The notes below the pieces were generated by a model. The model was not told where the DNA came from, ran no database searches, and saw only the letters and a list, made by a program, of their open reading frames with translations. From contig NC_008278.1 in the NCBI RefSeq assembly GCF_000058485.1, positions 310,001 to 374,000 of the forward strand: a DNA stretch of 64,000 nucleotides. Reading direction: 5' to 3'. Positions 24,674 to 33,838 of the stretch are shown here, piece after piece. Every line of letters begins with the position of its first letter. Positions within the stretch are counted from its first letter, which is position 1. The position numbers and the translations under genes are program-made. The stretch is from Frankia alni ACN14a. GTDB lineage: Bacteria; Actinomycetota; Actinomycetes; Frankiales; Frankiaceae.

Positions 24674-25324
24674 GTGGGGAACAGGTTCGAGACGCCCGCG
24701 AAGATCCTCGACGCGGCGTTGGGGTGCATCGCGGCCCGCGGCCCGGCCAAGATGTCCCTGCGCGACGTTTCCGCGGCTGCGGAGGTCTCTCGTGGCACGC
24801 TCTACCGGTACTTCAAGACCAAGGGTGAGCTACTCACTGCCATCAGCGACCACGTCCGGCGGGGGGTCAGCGCCGCGCTCGACGAAGCGGTCGCCGGGCA
24901 GCCAGCCGACTCCGGGCGCCTGCGCGCGACCGTCGACGCCATCATGCACTACGGAGACGACCATCCCGAGGTTTCCCGGGTCATCGAAGCCGAGCCCGCC
25001 TTCGCTCTGCAGTTCATCCGCGACATCTTCCCGAGCTTCGTGGCCCAGATGACGGAACTCCTCGCGCCCGTGCTCGACGATCTCGGCATCGTCCAGGAAG
25101 GCACGGTGAGACGGGAGGTCCTGGCGGAGCTTCTGCTGCGAGCCACGAGCTCGCTGTACCTGATCCCGTCCCCCAACCCCGACGAGCTGACCGACGCGGT
25201 CGTGACTCTGTGGGCTTCTGTCGCCGCACCCGCGAAGGTCGGCGATCCCGGCCCGGAAGGCGAAGCCCGACCTGACTCGGAGGTTTCCCTCCAGGGAAGG
25301 TCTCGGCGGCTTGGAGAGGGGTGA
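24674..25324 (+). CDS. TetR family transcriptional regulator
   Basis: A 216-residue regulator. The N-terminal DNA-binding domain shows ILDAALGCIAARGPAKMSLRDVSAAAEVSRGTLYRYFKTKGELL, the typical TetR helix-turn-helix ending in YRYF. The C-terminal ligand/dimerisation domain is unassigned. The start is GTG 24674 with GGAGG six bases upstream; the frame is open for 57 more codons but those are not protein-like. It precedes an aldehyde dehydrogenase and a mycofactocin-type SDR on the same strand and may control them. The ligand is unknown. The last 30 residues are low-complexity. Confidence 0.88.
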   Translation: MGNRFETPAKILDAALGCIAARGPAKMSLRDVSAAAEVSRGTLYRYFKTKGELLTAISDHVRRGVSAALDEAVAGQPADSGRLRATVDAIMHYGDDHPEVSRVIEAEPAFALQFIRDIFPSFVAQMTELLAPVLDDLGIVQEGTVRREVLAELLLRATSSLYLIPSPNPDELTDAVVTLWASVAAPAKVGDPGPEGEARPDSEVSLQGRSRRLGEG

Positions 25325-25637
25325 TGTCACCAGACGGATGCCCGGTGGGTCCGTACAGCAGACGACGTCGCCCTGACCGGAGGCGGCACCTGTTCGAATA
25401 GTCATCCCGCCGGCCCCGCAATGACCAAAGCGGGATTGCGGTTCGGCCTGCCCGAAATATCCTCCGGGGGCCGATCGATCGCTCCTGCGCGCGATGGACT
25501 TTCGTACAAAGAGGCCGATCGTCCTCGTGCGCGCATCCGGGCTTAGGCGTAGACATCGTGTCAGATGCGCTGTAACTTTCCTCGACGCACCCGCCCCGTC
25601 AGGACGGGTCTTCGATAGCGAGGGAGTCTGATCGGCG
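25325..25637. promoter_or_regulatory. Upstream region of the aldehyde dehydrogenase gene
   Basis: 313 bases between TetR and the aldehyde dehydrogenase with no supported gene. By position it must hold the promoter of the ALDH-SDR pair if they are not read through from tetR. I see no convincing -35/-10 pair or inverted repeat. Confidence 0.35.
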
Positions 25638-27122
25638 ATGACGACGGCGTCTGAGGCGGTGTCCTTACAGGGCGAGCCGCGGCTTCTGATCGACGGGAAA
25701 CTCGGCGAGTCGGCGACGGGCAGCCGCTACGACAACATCAACCCTGCCACCGAGGAGATCCTCGGTCAGACGACGGACGCCACGGCGGCGGACATGGACC
25801 GGGCCATCGCGGCGGCGCGCCGCGCGTTCGACGAGTCGTCGTGGTCGACGGACCGGGAACTGCGCAAGCGGTGCCTGGCCCAGTTGCAGGCCGCGCTCGA
25901 CGACGAGAAGGAGGCGCTGCGCGCGGAGCTCATCGCCGAGGCGGGCGCCCCGATCGCGGTGACGCACTTCGCGCAGCTTGACTGGCCGCTGGCGGACGGC
26001 CTGCGCGGGCCGCTGGAGCTGATCGACACCTTCCCGTGGGAGCGCACGCTGCCCGACACGAACCTGTTCGGGCCCAGCCACCGCGCGGTCTGGAAGGAGC
26101 CGGTGGGGGTCGTCGCGGCGATCGTGCCGTGGAACTACCCGTTCGAGGTGACGATCAACAAGCTGGGGCCGATCCTGGCGACCGGCAACACCGTCGTCCT
26201 CAAGCCGGCGCCGGACACGCCCTGGAACGCCACCCGGATCGGCCGGATCGTCGCCGAGCGGACGGACATCCCGGCGGGCGTCGTGAACGTGGTCCCGACC
26301 TCGGACAACGCGGTGGCCGAGCTGCTCGTCACCGACCCCCGGGTGGACATGGTGTCGTTCACCGGGTCGACCGGAATCGGCCGGCGCATCGTCGAACTGT
26401 CCGCTGGGACGATGAAGCGGACGCTGCTGGAGCTCGGCGGCAAGTCCGCGATGATCGTGCTCGACGACGCCGACCTCGCCTCGGTCCTGCCCGGAGCCGG
26501 CCTCGGGGCGTGCCTGCACGCCGGGCAGGGCTGCGCGATGACGACGCGGATCCTGCTGCCCCGCTCCGTCTACGACCAGGGCCTCGAGATCCTCACCGAG
26601 GTGTTCCGCCACCTTCCCTACGGCGACCCGAACGACCCGGCGAACCTCTCCGGCCCGCAGATCAACGCCCGCCAGCGCGACCGGGTGCTGGACTACATCG
26701 AGATCGGCAAGGCCGAGGGCGCGCGGGTCGTCGCCGGCGGCGGTCGCCCGGCGCACCTGCCAACCGGCTACTACGTCGAGCCGACGCTGCTCGCGGACGT
26801 GGACAACGGCATGCGGGTGGCCCGCGAGGAGATCTTCGGCCCGGTGGCGGCCGTGATCCCCTTCGACGACGAGGCGGACGCCGTGCGGATCGCCAACGAC
26901 AGCCCGTACGGCCTGTCCGGCGGCGTGTTCTCCGCCTCGCTCGACCGCGGCCTGTCCGTCGCCCGCCGGATCCGCACGGGGAGCATCAACGTCAACGGGG
27001 GCAACTTCTACGGCTCGAACGGCCCCTACGGCGGCTACAAGCTGTCGGGCAACGGCCGCCAGGGCGGCATCGAGGGCTTCGAGCAGCACCTGGAGAGCAA
27101 GTCCGTCGGCTTCGCCGGCTGA
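25638..27122 (+). CDS. NAD(P)-dependent aldehyde dehydrogenase
   Basis: A 494-residue aldehyde dehydrogenase of the classical superfamily, oxidising an aldehyde to a carboxylate. The cofactor site shows IVPWNYPFE and KPAPDTPWNA, with FTGSTGIGRRI for the Rossmann loop. The general base is Glu265 in LELGGKS and the nucleophile is Cys299 in HAGQGCAMT. Length is normal and all key residues are present. The ATG is preceded by GGGAG at a longish spacing. It is followed after 91 bases by a mycofactocin-type SDR, suggesting sequential alcohol-to-aldehyde-to-acid oxidation. Confidence 0.95.
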   Translation: MTTASEAVSLQGEPRLLIDGKLGESATGSRYDNINPATEEILGQTTDATAADMDRAIAAARRAFDESSWSTDRELRKRCLAQLQAALDDEKEALRAELIAEAGAPIAVTHFAQLDWPLADGLRGPLELIDTFPWERTLPDTNLFGPSHRAVWKEPVGVVAAIVPWNYPFEVTINKLGPILATGNTVVLKPAPDTPWNATRIGRIVAERTDIPAGVVNVVPTSDNAVAELLVTDPRVDMVSFTGSTGIGRRIVELSAGTMKRTLLELGGKSAMIVLDDADLASVLPGAGLGACLHAGQGCAMTTRILLPRSVYDQGLEILTEVFRHLPYGDPNDPANLSGPQINARQRDRVLDYIEIGKAEGARVVAGGGRPAHLPTGYYVEPTLLADVDNGMRVAREEIFGPVAAVIPFDDEADAVRIANDSPYGLSGGVFSASLDRGLSVARRIRTGSINVNGGNFYGSNGPYGGYKLSGNGRQGGIEGFEQHLESKSVGFAG

Positions 27123-27133
27123 GCTGCCCACAT

Positions 27134-27176
27134 CCGGGCCGCCGTCTTTCCGGGCCGCCGTCTTTCCGGGCGGCCC
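27134..27176. terminator. 16-bp direct repeat with a hairpin between ALDH and SDR
   Basis: CCGGGCCGCCGTCTTT occurs twice in tandem (27134-27149, 27150-27165). The second copy forms a hairpin with the following CGGGCGGCCC: stem GGGCCGCC at 27152-27159 with GGCGGCCC at 27169-27176, 9-base loop. It could be a partial terminator/attenuator or a messenger-processing site between the two genes. Confidence 0.5.
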
Positions 27177-27213
27177 ACCACCTGGTCGCACGCACGAGCA
27201 GAGGAGCAGGACA

Positions 27214-28080
27214 ATGTCAGGTCGCCTCGAGGGCAAGGTCGCCTTCATCACGGGCGCGGCGCGCGGGCAGGGCCGCAGCCACGCGGTTCGCCTGGCGCAG
27301 GAGGGCGCCGACATCATCGCCATCGACATCGTCGAGCAGATCGAGTCGAACCCCTACCCGCTGTCCACCCCGGAGGACCTCGCCGAGACCGTCACCCTGG
27401 TCGAGAAGCTCGGCCGGCGCATCATCGCCACCAAGGCCGACGTCCGCGAGCGCGACCAGCTCCGCGAGGCCGTCAACAAGGGCGTCGCCGAGCTCGGCCG
27501 CCTCGACATCGTCGTCGCGAACGCCGGCATCCTGCCGATGGCGATGGGCGACCCTCAGGCGACCGACTTCATCGACGCCGTCGACGTCGACCTCATCGGC
27601 GTGATGAACGCCGTCGCGGTCAGCGTCCCGCACCTGCCGGATCGCAGCTCCATCATCGTCACCGGCTCGACCGCGGCCATGATGCCCAACACCACCGACA
27701 ACCCCGCGATGGGACCGGGCAGCGCCGGCTACGGCTGGGCGAAGAAGATCCTCATCGGCTATGTCGAGGAGATGGCGCTCCACCTGGCCCCGAAGTTCAT
27801 CCGGGTCAACGCCATCCACCCGACCAACGTCAACACCCACCTGCTCCACAACGACGGGCTGTACGCGCAGTTCCGGCCGGACCTGGAGAACCCGACCCGG
27901 GAAGACGTCGAGCCCGCGTTCGTCACGTTCCAGGCGATGCCGATCCCCTACGTCGAGCCGGTCGACATCTCCAACCTGGTGCTGTTCCTCGCCTCCGACG
28001 AGTCCCGGTACATCACCGGCCAGCAGATCCGGGTCGACGCCGGCTCCCTGCTCAAGTTCCCGAACGGCCCCACGGGCTGA
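27214..28080 (+). CDS. Mycofactocin-coupled SDR family oxidoreductase
   Basis: A 288-residue short-chain dehydrogenase. The cofactor motif is TGAARGQGRSHAVRLAQEGA, with the GQGRSH pattern and the following IIAIDI typical of the mycofactocin-coupled SDR subfamily, whose NAD is thought to be non-exchangeable and reoxidised by mycofactocin. Catalytic residues are Ser152, Tyr173 and Lys177 (YGWAK). It probably oxidises an alcohol or ketosteroid/terpenoid-like substrate. The ATG is preceded by GAGGAG. It sits after an aldehyde dehydrogenase. No mycofactocin biosynthesis genes lie in this window. Confidence 0.9.
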   Translation: MSGRLEGKVAFITGAARGQGRSHAVRLAQEGADIIAIDIVEQIESNPYPLSTPEDLAETVTLVEKLGRRIIATKADVRERDQLREAVNKGVAELGRLDIVVANAGILPMAMGDPQATDFIDAVDVDLIGVMNAVAVSVPHLPDRSSIIVTGSTAAMMPNTTDNPAMGPGSAGYGWAKKILIGYVEEMALHLAPKFIRVNAIHPTNVNTHLLHNDGLYAQFRPDLENPTREDVEPAFVTFQAMPIPYVEPVDISNLVLFLASDESRYITGQQIRVDAGSLLKFPNGPTG

Positions 28081-28101
28081 TCTCCGCCGAACCCTGTGGA
28101 C

Positions 28102-28143
28102 GGCAGTGCTCGGGGCGCGTCGGGGCGCTCGCCGAGCACCGCC
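28102..28143. terminator. Hairpin between converging SDR and DUF222 genes
   Basis: GTGCTCGG at 28106-28113 pairs with CCGAGCAC at 28132-28139, extended outward by GGC/GCC after one mismatch. It lies 22 bases past the SDR stop and just before the convergent DUF222 stop, fitting a bidirectional terminator. Confidence 0.5.
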
Positions 28144-28178
28144 TCCCACGAGGTTCCGACAGCCGGATCCGGGGCCGC

Positions 28179-29720
28179 TCACCGGTCTGCCGGGCGGCTG
28201 AGGAGGGCTTCGAGGGGCCGGGTGTAGGGGTTTCGGCGGGGTGTCTGGGTGGGGTCGACCCAGACGGGCGGGAGGAACTCCGGTCGGCGGTCCGCGCCAA
28301 GCCGGACGGTCCAGCCGTGGTGGTGGAGGAAACGGTGGTGCCAACCGCAGACGAGCACGAGGTTGTCCAGGCAGGTGGTTCCGTCGTCGGTCCAGTGCCG
28401 GATGTGGTGCGCCTGGCACCAGCTCGGCGGCCTGCTGCAACCGGGAAACGCGCAGCAACGGTCGCGAGCGACCAGGGCGCGGCGCAGGTCGGCCGGGACG
28501 GTGCGCTGCGTCCGGCCGACGTCGAGGGGAACGCTGTCCGCATTGAGCACGATGCGGCTGACTTCGGCATCGCAGGACAGCCGGCGTAGCACGGAGCGTG
28601 GTAGCGGCTGGCCCCAGCTCGTGGCCGCGGCAGGCCCGCCCCGGCCGACCAGCGTCGCCCAGGGGACGGTGACGGTCAGGTGGGGGCGCACACCGCCGGA
28701 GACGGGTACCGATGAGGCGTCGAGGGCGCGGTGCAGAAGCTCGACGAGAGCGTCGCCTCGGCGGCGGGCGGGGCTGCGGGGATCGGGGGTGCCGTCGACG
28801 GCGGGGCTGGGGGCGGCGAGGCTGTCGAGGGCGGTGCGCAGAAGAGCGGCGCCCTCGGCGTCAAGTTCGCCGGTGATCCGGGTCATCCCGTCGGCCAGGT
28901 CGGTGATCGACAGGTGGCGGCGCGACGTCGGATCGTCGCCGTCAGCACCACCGCCCGCGTTGCCCCCGCCGGCGTCGCCACCGCCGGGATTGTGATCACC
29001 TCCGTCGTCGTCGTCGCTGCTGCCGCCCTCGTCGCTGTTGCTGTCGTCGGCGGGGTCGGGGCTGTCGCCACCGGGGCTGGTGTCGACGTCGGTGAGCCGC
29101 TCGCGGATGTGGCGGCCGAGGAGGGCGAGATCGGCGGGATCGAAGGTGTCCGCGCAGCGGAGCAGGAGTGCTTCGGCTTCACGCCGCCTGGTGAGGTCCG
29201 CCCCGCGGGGGAGGGCGCGCAGCGCCGCGTGGATCGCGAAGGCCTGGTCGATGCTGATGGTGCCGGCGGTCAGGGCGGTGCCGGTGGCGGTGAGATCGCC
29301 GTCGACTGCCAGGGCGAGACCGAGCAGCCGCTGGGCCTCGCCGGGGCGGATCCGCAGCCGGGCGCGGAGTAACGCGGCCGTGCTGGTGGCACCCTCGCGT
29401 TGGGCGCTGCCGCGGCCGTGCAGCTCATTGATCAACCCCAGACGCAGCGCGGCGAGCCGGGCCAGCAACGCCGAGCAGTCCAGCACCGCGCTGTCCAGGT
29501 CGCCATCGGACAGGGACCAGCCGGGCATGTCCACCGCCTGTCCGACCAGCTCGTCGAGCTCGGACAGCGCTGTAAGCAGCCGTGGACAACCCCTCGGGTC
29601 GAGGCCGAAGGTGGGAGCCGGGCCGGCGTCGGATTCAGGATCGGAAGTGGCAGTGAGTCCGGGGGCGGGGACTGGGGTGGGAGCGGTGTCGCGGCCGGGG
29701 CTGGGGCCGTGCGTGTTCAT
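28179..29720 (-). CDS. DUF222/HNH endonuclease domain protein (REP13E12-type)
   Basis: A 513-residue protein with an N-terminal DUF222 region (from LLTALSELDELVGQAVDMPGW) and a C-terminal HNH nuclease domain: CAFPGC, then CQAHHIRHWTDDGTT, then LVCGWHHRFLHHHGW. All Cys/His positions are present, and the tail after the last His cluster is of normal length, unlike the copy at 867-2369. An Asp/Ser/Gly-rich linker of about 50 residues (SNSDEGGSSDDDDGGD and onward) separates the two parts. The function of this family is not established. It is repeat-like in actinobacterial genomes. ATG 29720 is likely, although no ribosome binding site is visible and the frame is open upstream. Confidence 0.88.
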   Translation of the reverse strand: MNTHGPSPGRDTAPTPVPAPGLTATSDPESDAGPAPTFGLDPRGCPRLLTALSELDELVGQAVDMPGWSLSDGDLDSAVLDCSALLARLAALRLGLINELHGRGSAQREGATSTAALLRARLRIRPGEAQRLLGLALAVDGDLTATGTALTAGTISIDQAFAIHAALRALPRGADLTRRREAEALLLRCADTFDPADLALLGRHIRERLTDVDTSPGGDSPDPADDSNSDEGGSSDDDDGGDHNPGGGDAGGGNAGGGADGDDPTSRRHLSITDLADGMTRITGELDAEGAALLRTALDSLAAPSPAVDGTPDPRSPARRRGDALVELLHRALDASSVPVSGGVRPHLTVTVPWATLVGRGGPAAATSWGQPLPRSVLRRLSCDAEVSRIVLNADSVPLDVGRTQRTVPADLRRALVARDRCCAFPGCSRPPSWCQAHHIRHWTDDGTTCLDNLVLVCGWHHRFLHHHGWTVRLGADRRPEFLPPVWVDPTQTPRRNPYTRPLEALLSRPADR

Positions 29721-30469
29721 GAGTCGACGGTAGATCCGCAGCCGCCAGATGTCGAACGTATGTTCGTCTCCGTGAGCGATGTGGGGCAGCGGCCTGCCGC
29801 AGGCCGCCAGCTCGGCCACATCCTCAAGGCTGCGACTGCCGGCGAGGAGGAAGGTGGAGGGTGAGGCCGTGCCCAGCACATTCGTCGCGCCGGGTACGGC
29901 CGCTGCGACTGTCGGCGAAGAACGAGGCCGGACGTCAGGAGCCGGGCCGGGCGGCGAGGGGCGGCCGGATGTCGCGGGGCCGAGGTGACGGTTGAGGGCG
30001 GGGCTCGGCTGGTGGTGGGGTGACGGTTGAGGGCGGGGGCGCATCCGGTGGCGAAGCGATCGGTCCGTGGTCGGTGGGGTCCGCGCAATCGTCGGTAATG
30101 TGGGCATGAATTTCCGACACTCGGCGGATAACCGTCGGAGTGGCGAGGGTGAAGGTGCACGGCCTACAGGGCCCGACCAAAAGGAACGTCCTTGTCAAGA
30201 CGAGTGTTACCCCATGGTGGGGTGACGTCCACGGTCGATCTCCCGTAGCGTCGGGTTCACAGCATCGTGAATGAGTGATTCCAGGAAAGCCCCGAAAGGT
30301 GTTCCGGTGGAATGCCTGACCTTTACGGTGGCGTTCCGGCGGCGGCCCCGGTCGTGTGCACGGTCGGGGCCACGTGAGGCGATCGCTCGCGAAGCCACCG
30401 ATGCTGACATGTGCCGCGGCTCGGTGAGGCAGGTCGGGTCGGGGCGTACCTCCCACAAAGGACGTGACC
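29721..30469. other. Divergent intergenic region between the DUF222 gene and a secreted hydrolase
   Basis: 749 bases. The minus frame of the DUF222 gene stays open to 30107, but the extra residues are Pro/Arg/Ser-rich and not family-like, so I treat it as non-coding. It should hold the promoters of both divergent genes. I found no clear promoter hexamers or strong inverted repeats. Confidence 0.45.
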
Positions 30470-31978
30470 ATGACAGTGATGGCCAGGTGGCGGACCCGCC
30501 GCCGACGGATCGCGACGACAACGGTGGCCGCGCTGCTGACCGTGACCGCCGCCGGGGTGGCCCAGCTCGCGACCGACTCGGCCGCCCAGGCCGCCACCCC
30601 CTCGGCAGCCAGCCCCACCGTGACCGGGCCCGTCACCGGCGGTAAGGGCGTCCCCGTGGTGGGAGCCACCGCCTTCGACTTAGGCAAGGTCGGGTACCGG
30701 CAGTCCGAGTACTTCCTCGCCGGCTCCGCGACCGCCTACCAGGCGTCGGGCACGCTGGGGTCGGACGGCAAGTGGACCGTGACCCCGGCCGCCACGGCGC
30801 CTTACACGACCCGGATCGTGGTCAACCGCCCGGCCGACGCGAAGAAGTTCAACGGCACCGTCGTCGTGGAATGGCTCAACGTCTCCGCCGGCTACGACGG
30901 AGCCCCGGACTGGACCGCCGCGCACAACCAGCTCATCCGGGACGGCTACGCCTGGGTCGGGGTGTCCGCGCAGGCGGTCGGGCTCAACGCCACCAAGAAC
31001 GCCGACCCGGACCGCTACCAGGCGCTGTCCCACCCCGGTGACAGCTACTCGTACGACATCTTCTCCCAGACCGGTCAGGCAGTGCGGAAGTCGGCCGCAA
31101 CGGTCCTCGGAGGGCTGAAGCCGAAGAAGGTGCTCGGCGACGGTGAGTCGCAGTCGGCCTTCCGGCTGACGACCTACGTCAACGCCATCCACCCGCTCGT
31201 CAACGTCTACGACGGGTACCTGCTGCACAGCCGCGCCGGCACCGCGAGCGCGCTGTCCCAGGCCCCGGAGCGTCCCGACATCGCCGCGCCGGCCGTCGTC
31301 CGGATCCGACCCGATCTCGCCGTCCCGGTCCTGACCTTCCAGACGGAGACGGACCTGCCGACCGGCCTGCTCGGCTACGTCGACGCCCGCCAGGACGACA
31401 CCAACCGGTTCCGCCTGTGGGAGGTTGCGGGGACCGCCCACGCCGACGCCTACACCATCGGCATCGGGGCTACGGACGTCGGCGACGGGCAGGGCAGCGT
31501 CGCGGCGTTCAACGCGCTGCGTAACCCGCCGACCGGGGCCGCTGGCTTCTCCTGCGCCAAGCCGATCAACGCTGGCGAGCAGCAGTACGTCCTGCAGACC
31601 GCGTTCTCGCAGCTCAACCGGTGGGTTACTACCGGGCAGGCGCCGTCGAAGGCACCGCGGCTGCAGATCGCGAACAACGCCTACGTCCTCGACGCCAACG
31701 GTAATGTGAAGGGCGGCATCCGCACCCCCGCGGTCGACGCCCCGGTGGCGAAGCTGTCCGGGCTCGGCCAGGACACCGGTTCCTCTCCCTTCTGCGCCCT
31801 GTTCGGCACCACCGTCCCGTTCACCCCGGCGCAGCTCCACGCCCTCTACCCGTCCCACGACGCCTTCGTCGCCGCCTGGATGAAGGCCGCGACCAGCGCC
31901 GTGAACGCCGGCTTCATCCTGCCGGCCGACGCGAAGCCGCTCGTGGCGGCGGCGGCGTCATCCACCGTGCCGGAATGA
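30470..31978 (+). CDS. Secreted alpha/beta hydrolase domain-containing protein
   Basis: A 502-residue exported protein. The N-terminus is a signal peptide: RWRTRRRRIA, a hydrophobic stretch (about 18-33), and an Ala-x-Ala cleavage site near residue 42 (AAQAAT). The twin-Arg-rich start could also suit Tat export. The mature part resembles the alpha/beta hydrolase domain family of actinobacteria: WLNVSAGYDGAPDW, YAWVGVSAQAVGL, LGDGESQSAFRL (nucleophile motif, Ser in GESQS), a likely Asp in FQTETDL, and the His in GTAHADAY. The substrate is unknown; an extracellular esterase is the usual guess. ATG 30470 has AAAGGA upstream. A terminator-like hairpin follows at 32061-32095. Confidence 0.85.
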   Translation: MTVMARWRTRRRRIATTTVAALLTVTAAGVAQLATDSAAQAATPSAASPTVTGPVTGGKGVPVVGATAFDLGKVGYRQSEYFLAGSATAYQASGTLGSDGKWTVTPAATAPYTTRIVVNRPADAKKFNGTVVVEWLNVSAGYDGAPDWTAAHNQLIRDGYAWVGVSAQAVGLNATKNADPDRYQALSHPGDSYSYDIFSQTGQAVRKSAATVLGGLKPKKVLGDGESQSAFRLTTYVNAIHPLVNVYDGYLLHSRAGTASALSQAPERPDIAAPAVVRIRPDLAVPVLTFQTETDLPTGLLGYVDARQDDTNRFRLWEVAGTAHADAYTIGIGATDVGDGQGSVAAFNALRNPPTGAAGFSCAKPINAGEQQYVLQTAFSQLNRWVTTGQAPSKAPRLQIANNAYVLDANGNVKGGIRTPAVDAPVAKLSGLGQDTGSSPFCALFGTTVPFTPAQLHALYPSHDAFVAAWMKAATSAVNAGFILPADAKPLVAAAASSTVPE

Positions 31979-32060
31979 CAGATGGTCCCAGTGCCAGGTG
32001 TTCCCGGTGACGTCGTCGCGCTGACGGGCGCCGGCCGCACCTGAGCGCCGCCGACAGCCG

Positions 32061-32095
32061 ACCGCCCATCCCCAGCGCCAGCGGGGATGGGCGGT
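32061..32095. terminator. 13-bp inverted repeat between converging hydrolase genes
   Basis: ACCGCCCATCCCC (32061-32073) pairs perfectly with GGGGATGGGCGGT (32083-32095) around a 9-base loop. It lies 82 bases after the secreted hydrolase stop and before the convergent carboxylesterase, so a bidirectional terminator is likely. Confidence 0.7.
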
Positions 32096-32160
32096 TCGGC
32101 CATCCGTGCCCGGCAGCCGAACGGGGCTCTCGTGTCATCCGCCTCGACCACGTCGTCCAC

Positions 32161-32214
32161 GTCCGGCCGTAGCGGGCAGGTCCGGCCGTAGCGGGCAGGT
32201 CCGGCCGTAGCGGG
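32161..32214. repeat. 19-bp tandem repeat, nearly three copies
   Basis: GTCCGGCCGTAGCGGGCAG at 32161-32179 and 32180-32198, with a shortened third copy from 32199. It lies just downstream of the carboxylesterase gene (which ends at 32240 on the minus strand), again near a gene 3' end. Confidence 0.88.
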
Positions 32215-32239
32215 GCGCCTGCGCCGGCGCCCGGCAGAT

Positions 32240-33838
32240 CTATCCCGCGGACACCCGGGCGTGGAGCTCGCGAATCGCCCGGCGGGGATCGTCGTCCACC
32301 CGGGACTCGGCATCGAAGATCATGGTGGCGCGCCGGTCGAGGGTGTACGCGGGCCAGGTGGGGAGCCCGGGGTGGTCCGGAACGCCCTCCTGGGCGAATC
32401 GCACGAACGCCTCGCTGATCGCCCGGGCCACCTGGGCGTTCTCGGGCCGCTCACCGGCCATCGGGGTGAGCGGGTAGTTGTCGAACGCGAACGGGATCTC
32501 GCCGCCGTGGGTGGCCCCGAGAATTCCACCGAGGGCGGGTGTGGCGAAATCAAAACGGTAGACGTACACGGGGGCGGCGTCGGCGGCTATTTTCCGCTGG
32601 GCCCAGTCGATTCCGCCCCACCACATCACCCGGTCGGTCACGAAGGCGCACGCCAGTTCGCTCGGCGTCGCGTCCGGCCGCTCCGCGCGATAGGCGCGCA
32701 CGAACTCCGGCCCGGCGGCGCCGAACATGCCGCCGGCCAGCGCCGCCAGGCCGGCGTCGTCGAGGGAGCCGAACCACGGCATTCCCAGCATGATCATCCT
32801 CATGTCGTCCCGGGTCGACCCGACGAGGACGGGGACGTCGGCGCCCAGCGGCGAGGCCTGCGGATCCATCGGGTGGGCGGGCAGGACCCGGCCGTCGACG
32901 ACCGCCTGGAAGGGCATGAACTGCTCGCCGCCGGCCGCCCCGGCGAGCCCGGAGGCGATCGGCACCCCGATCGCCTCCGCCTCCTCGATCAGCAGCTCGG
33001 CCGGCACGTCGTGCAGCTTCGCGACGTCGGCCGGGGCGATCCCGAGTCGGCCGAGCAGCTCCTCGGCGTTCGCGGTCGCCACGTCCGCCGGGCAGGAGCG
33101 GATCAGCGGGCCGCTCATGACCGCCGCCCGGTGGAACAGGCCCTTCGCCGCCGGCATGCCCAGCAGGATGGAGGTCTTCGACGCGCCGCCCGAGTCGCCG
33201 AACACCAGCACCCGGTTGGGGTCGCCGCCGAATCCGGCGATGTTGTCGCGCACCCACCGCAGGGCGAGCACGATGTCGAGCATGCCGGCGTTGCCCGCGT
33301 CGCGGTAGCGGTCCCCGGCCAGTTCGCCGAGGTGCAGGAAGCCGAGCGGCCCCAGCCGGTGGTTGATCGTGACGACCACGGCGTCGCCCCGGGCGGCCAG
33401 GGCGGTGCCGTCGTAGAGCGGCCAGGAGCCCGAGCCCGTGCTGAAGGCGCCGCCGTGCAGCCAGACCAGCACGGCGCGGGCGCGTTGCTGGTCGACGCCG
33501 CCGGTCCAGACGTTGAGCACCAGGCAGTCCTCGTCCTGGGCCGGCTCGTCCCCGGCCAGGCCGTGCAGGAACGCCAGGAACGGCGCCATCCGCGCGGCCG
33601 CGGCGGGATCGTCCGCGCCGCCGCCGCCCGCCTCTGCCGGGTGTGCCTGCGGCGCGGTCGGACCGTAGGCTAAGGCGTCGCGAACTCCCGTCCACGGCTC
33701 GGGCGGCCGGGCCGGCTGGAATCGGTTCGCGCCGGCGACGGATCCGCCGTACGGAATTCCCTTGAAAACGTGCACGCCCGATGGTTTCGTCGTACCGCGA
33801 ATCCGGCCGCTCGACGTTTCGATGACGATATCCGGCAT
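32240..33838 (-). CDS. Type B carboxylesterase
   Basis: A 532-residue carboxylesterase/lipase family enzyme. HVFKGIPYGGS and EDCLVLNVW are the N-terminal family signatures. The oxyanion loop is WLHGGAF, the nucleophile is Ser216 in FGDSGGAS, and the catalytic His is likely in ATHGGEIPF. No signal peptide is visible, so it is probably intracellular, hydrolysing esters or carbamates of unknown nature. ATG 33838 is preceded by GAAAGGA. It is divergent from an SDR gene pair across a 331-base gap, which hints at a shared catabolic role. Confidence 0.93.
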   Translation of the reverse strand: MPDIVIETSSGRIRGTTKPSGVHVFKGIPYGGSVAGANRFQPARPPEPWTGVRDALAYGPTAPQAHPAEAGGGGADDPAAAARMAPFLAFLHGLAGDEPAQDEDCLVLNVWTGGVDQQRARAVLVWLHGGAFSTGSGSWPLYDGTALAARGDAVVVTINHRLGPLGFLHLGELAGDRYRDAGNAGMLDIVLALRWVRDNIAGFGGDPNRVLVFGDSGGASKTSILLGMPAAKGLFHRAAVMSGPLIRSCPADVATANAEELLGRLGIAPADVAKLHDVPAELLIEEAEAIGVPIASGLAGAAGGEQFMPFQAVVDGRVLPAHPMDPQASPLGADVPVLVGSTRDDMRMIMLGMPWFGSLDDAGLAALAGGMFGAAGPEFVRAYRAERPDATPSELACAFVTDRVMWWGGIDWAQRKIAADAAPVYVYRFDFATPALGGILGATHGGEIPFAFDNYPLTPMAGERPENAQVARAISEAFVRFAQEGVPDHPGLPTWPAYTLDRRATMIFDAESRVDDDPRRAIRELHARVSAG

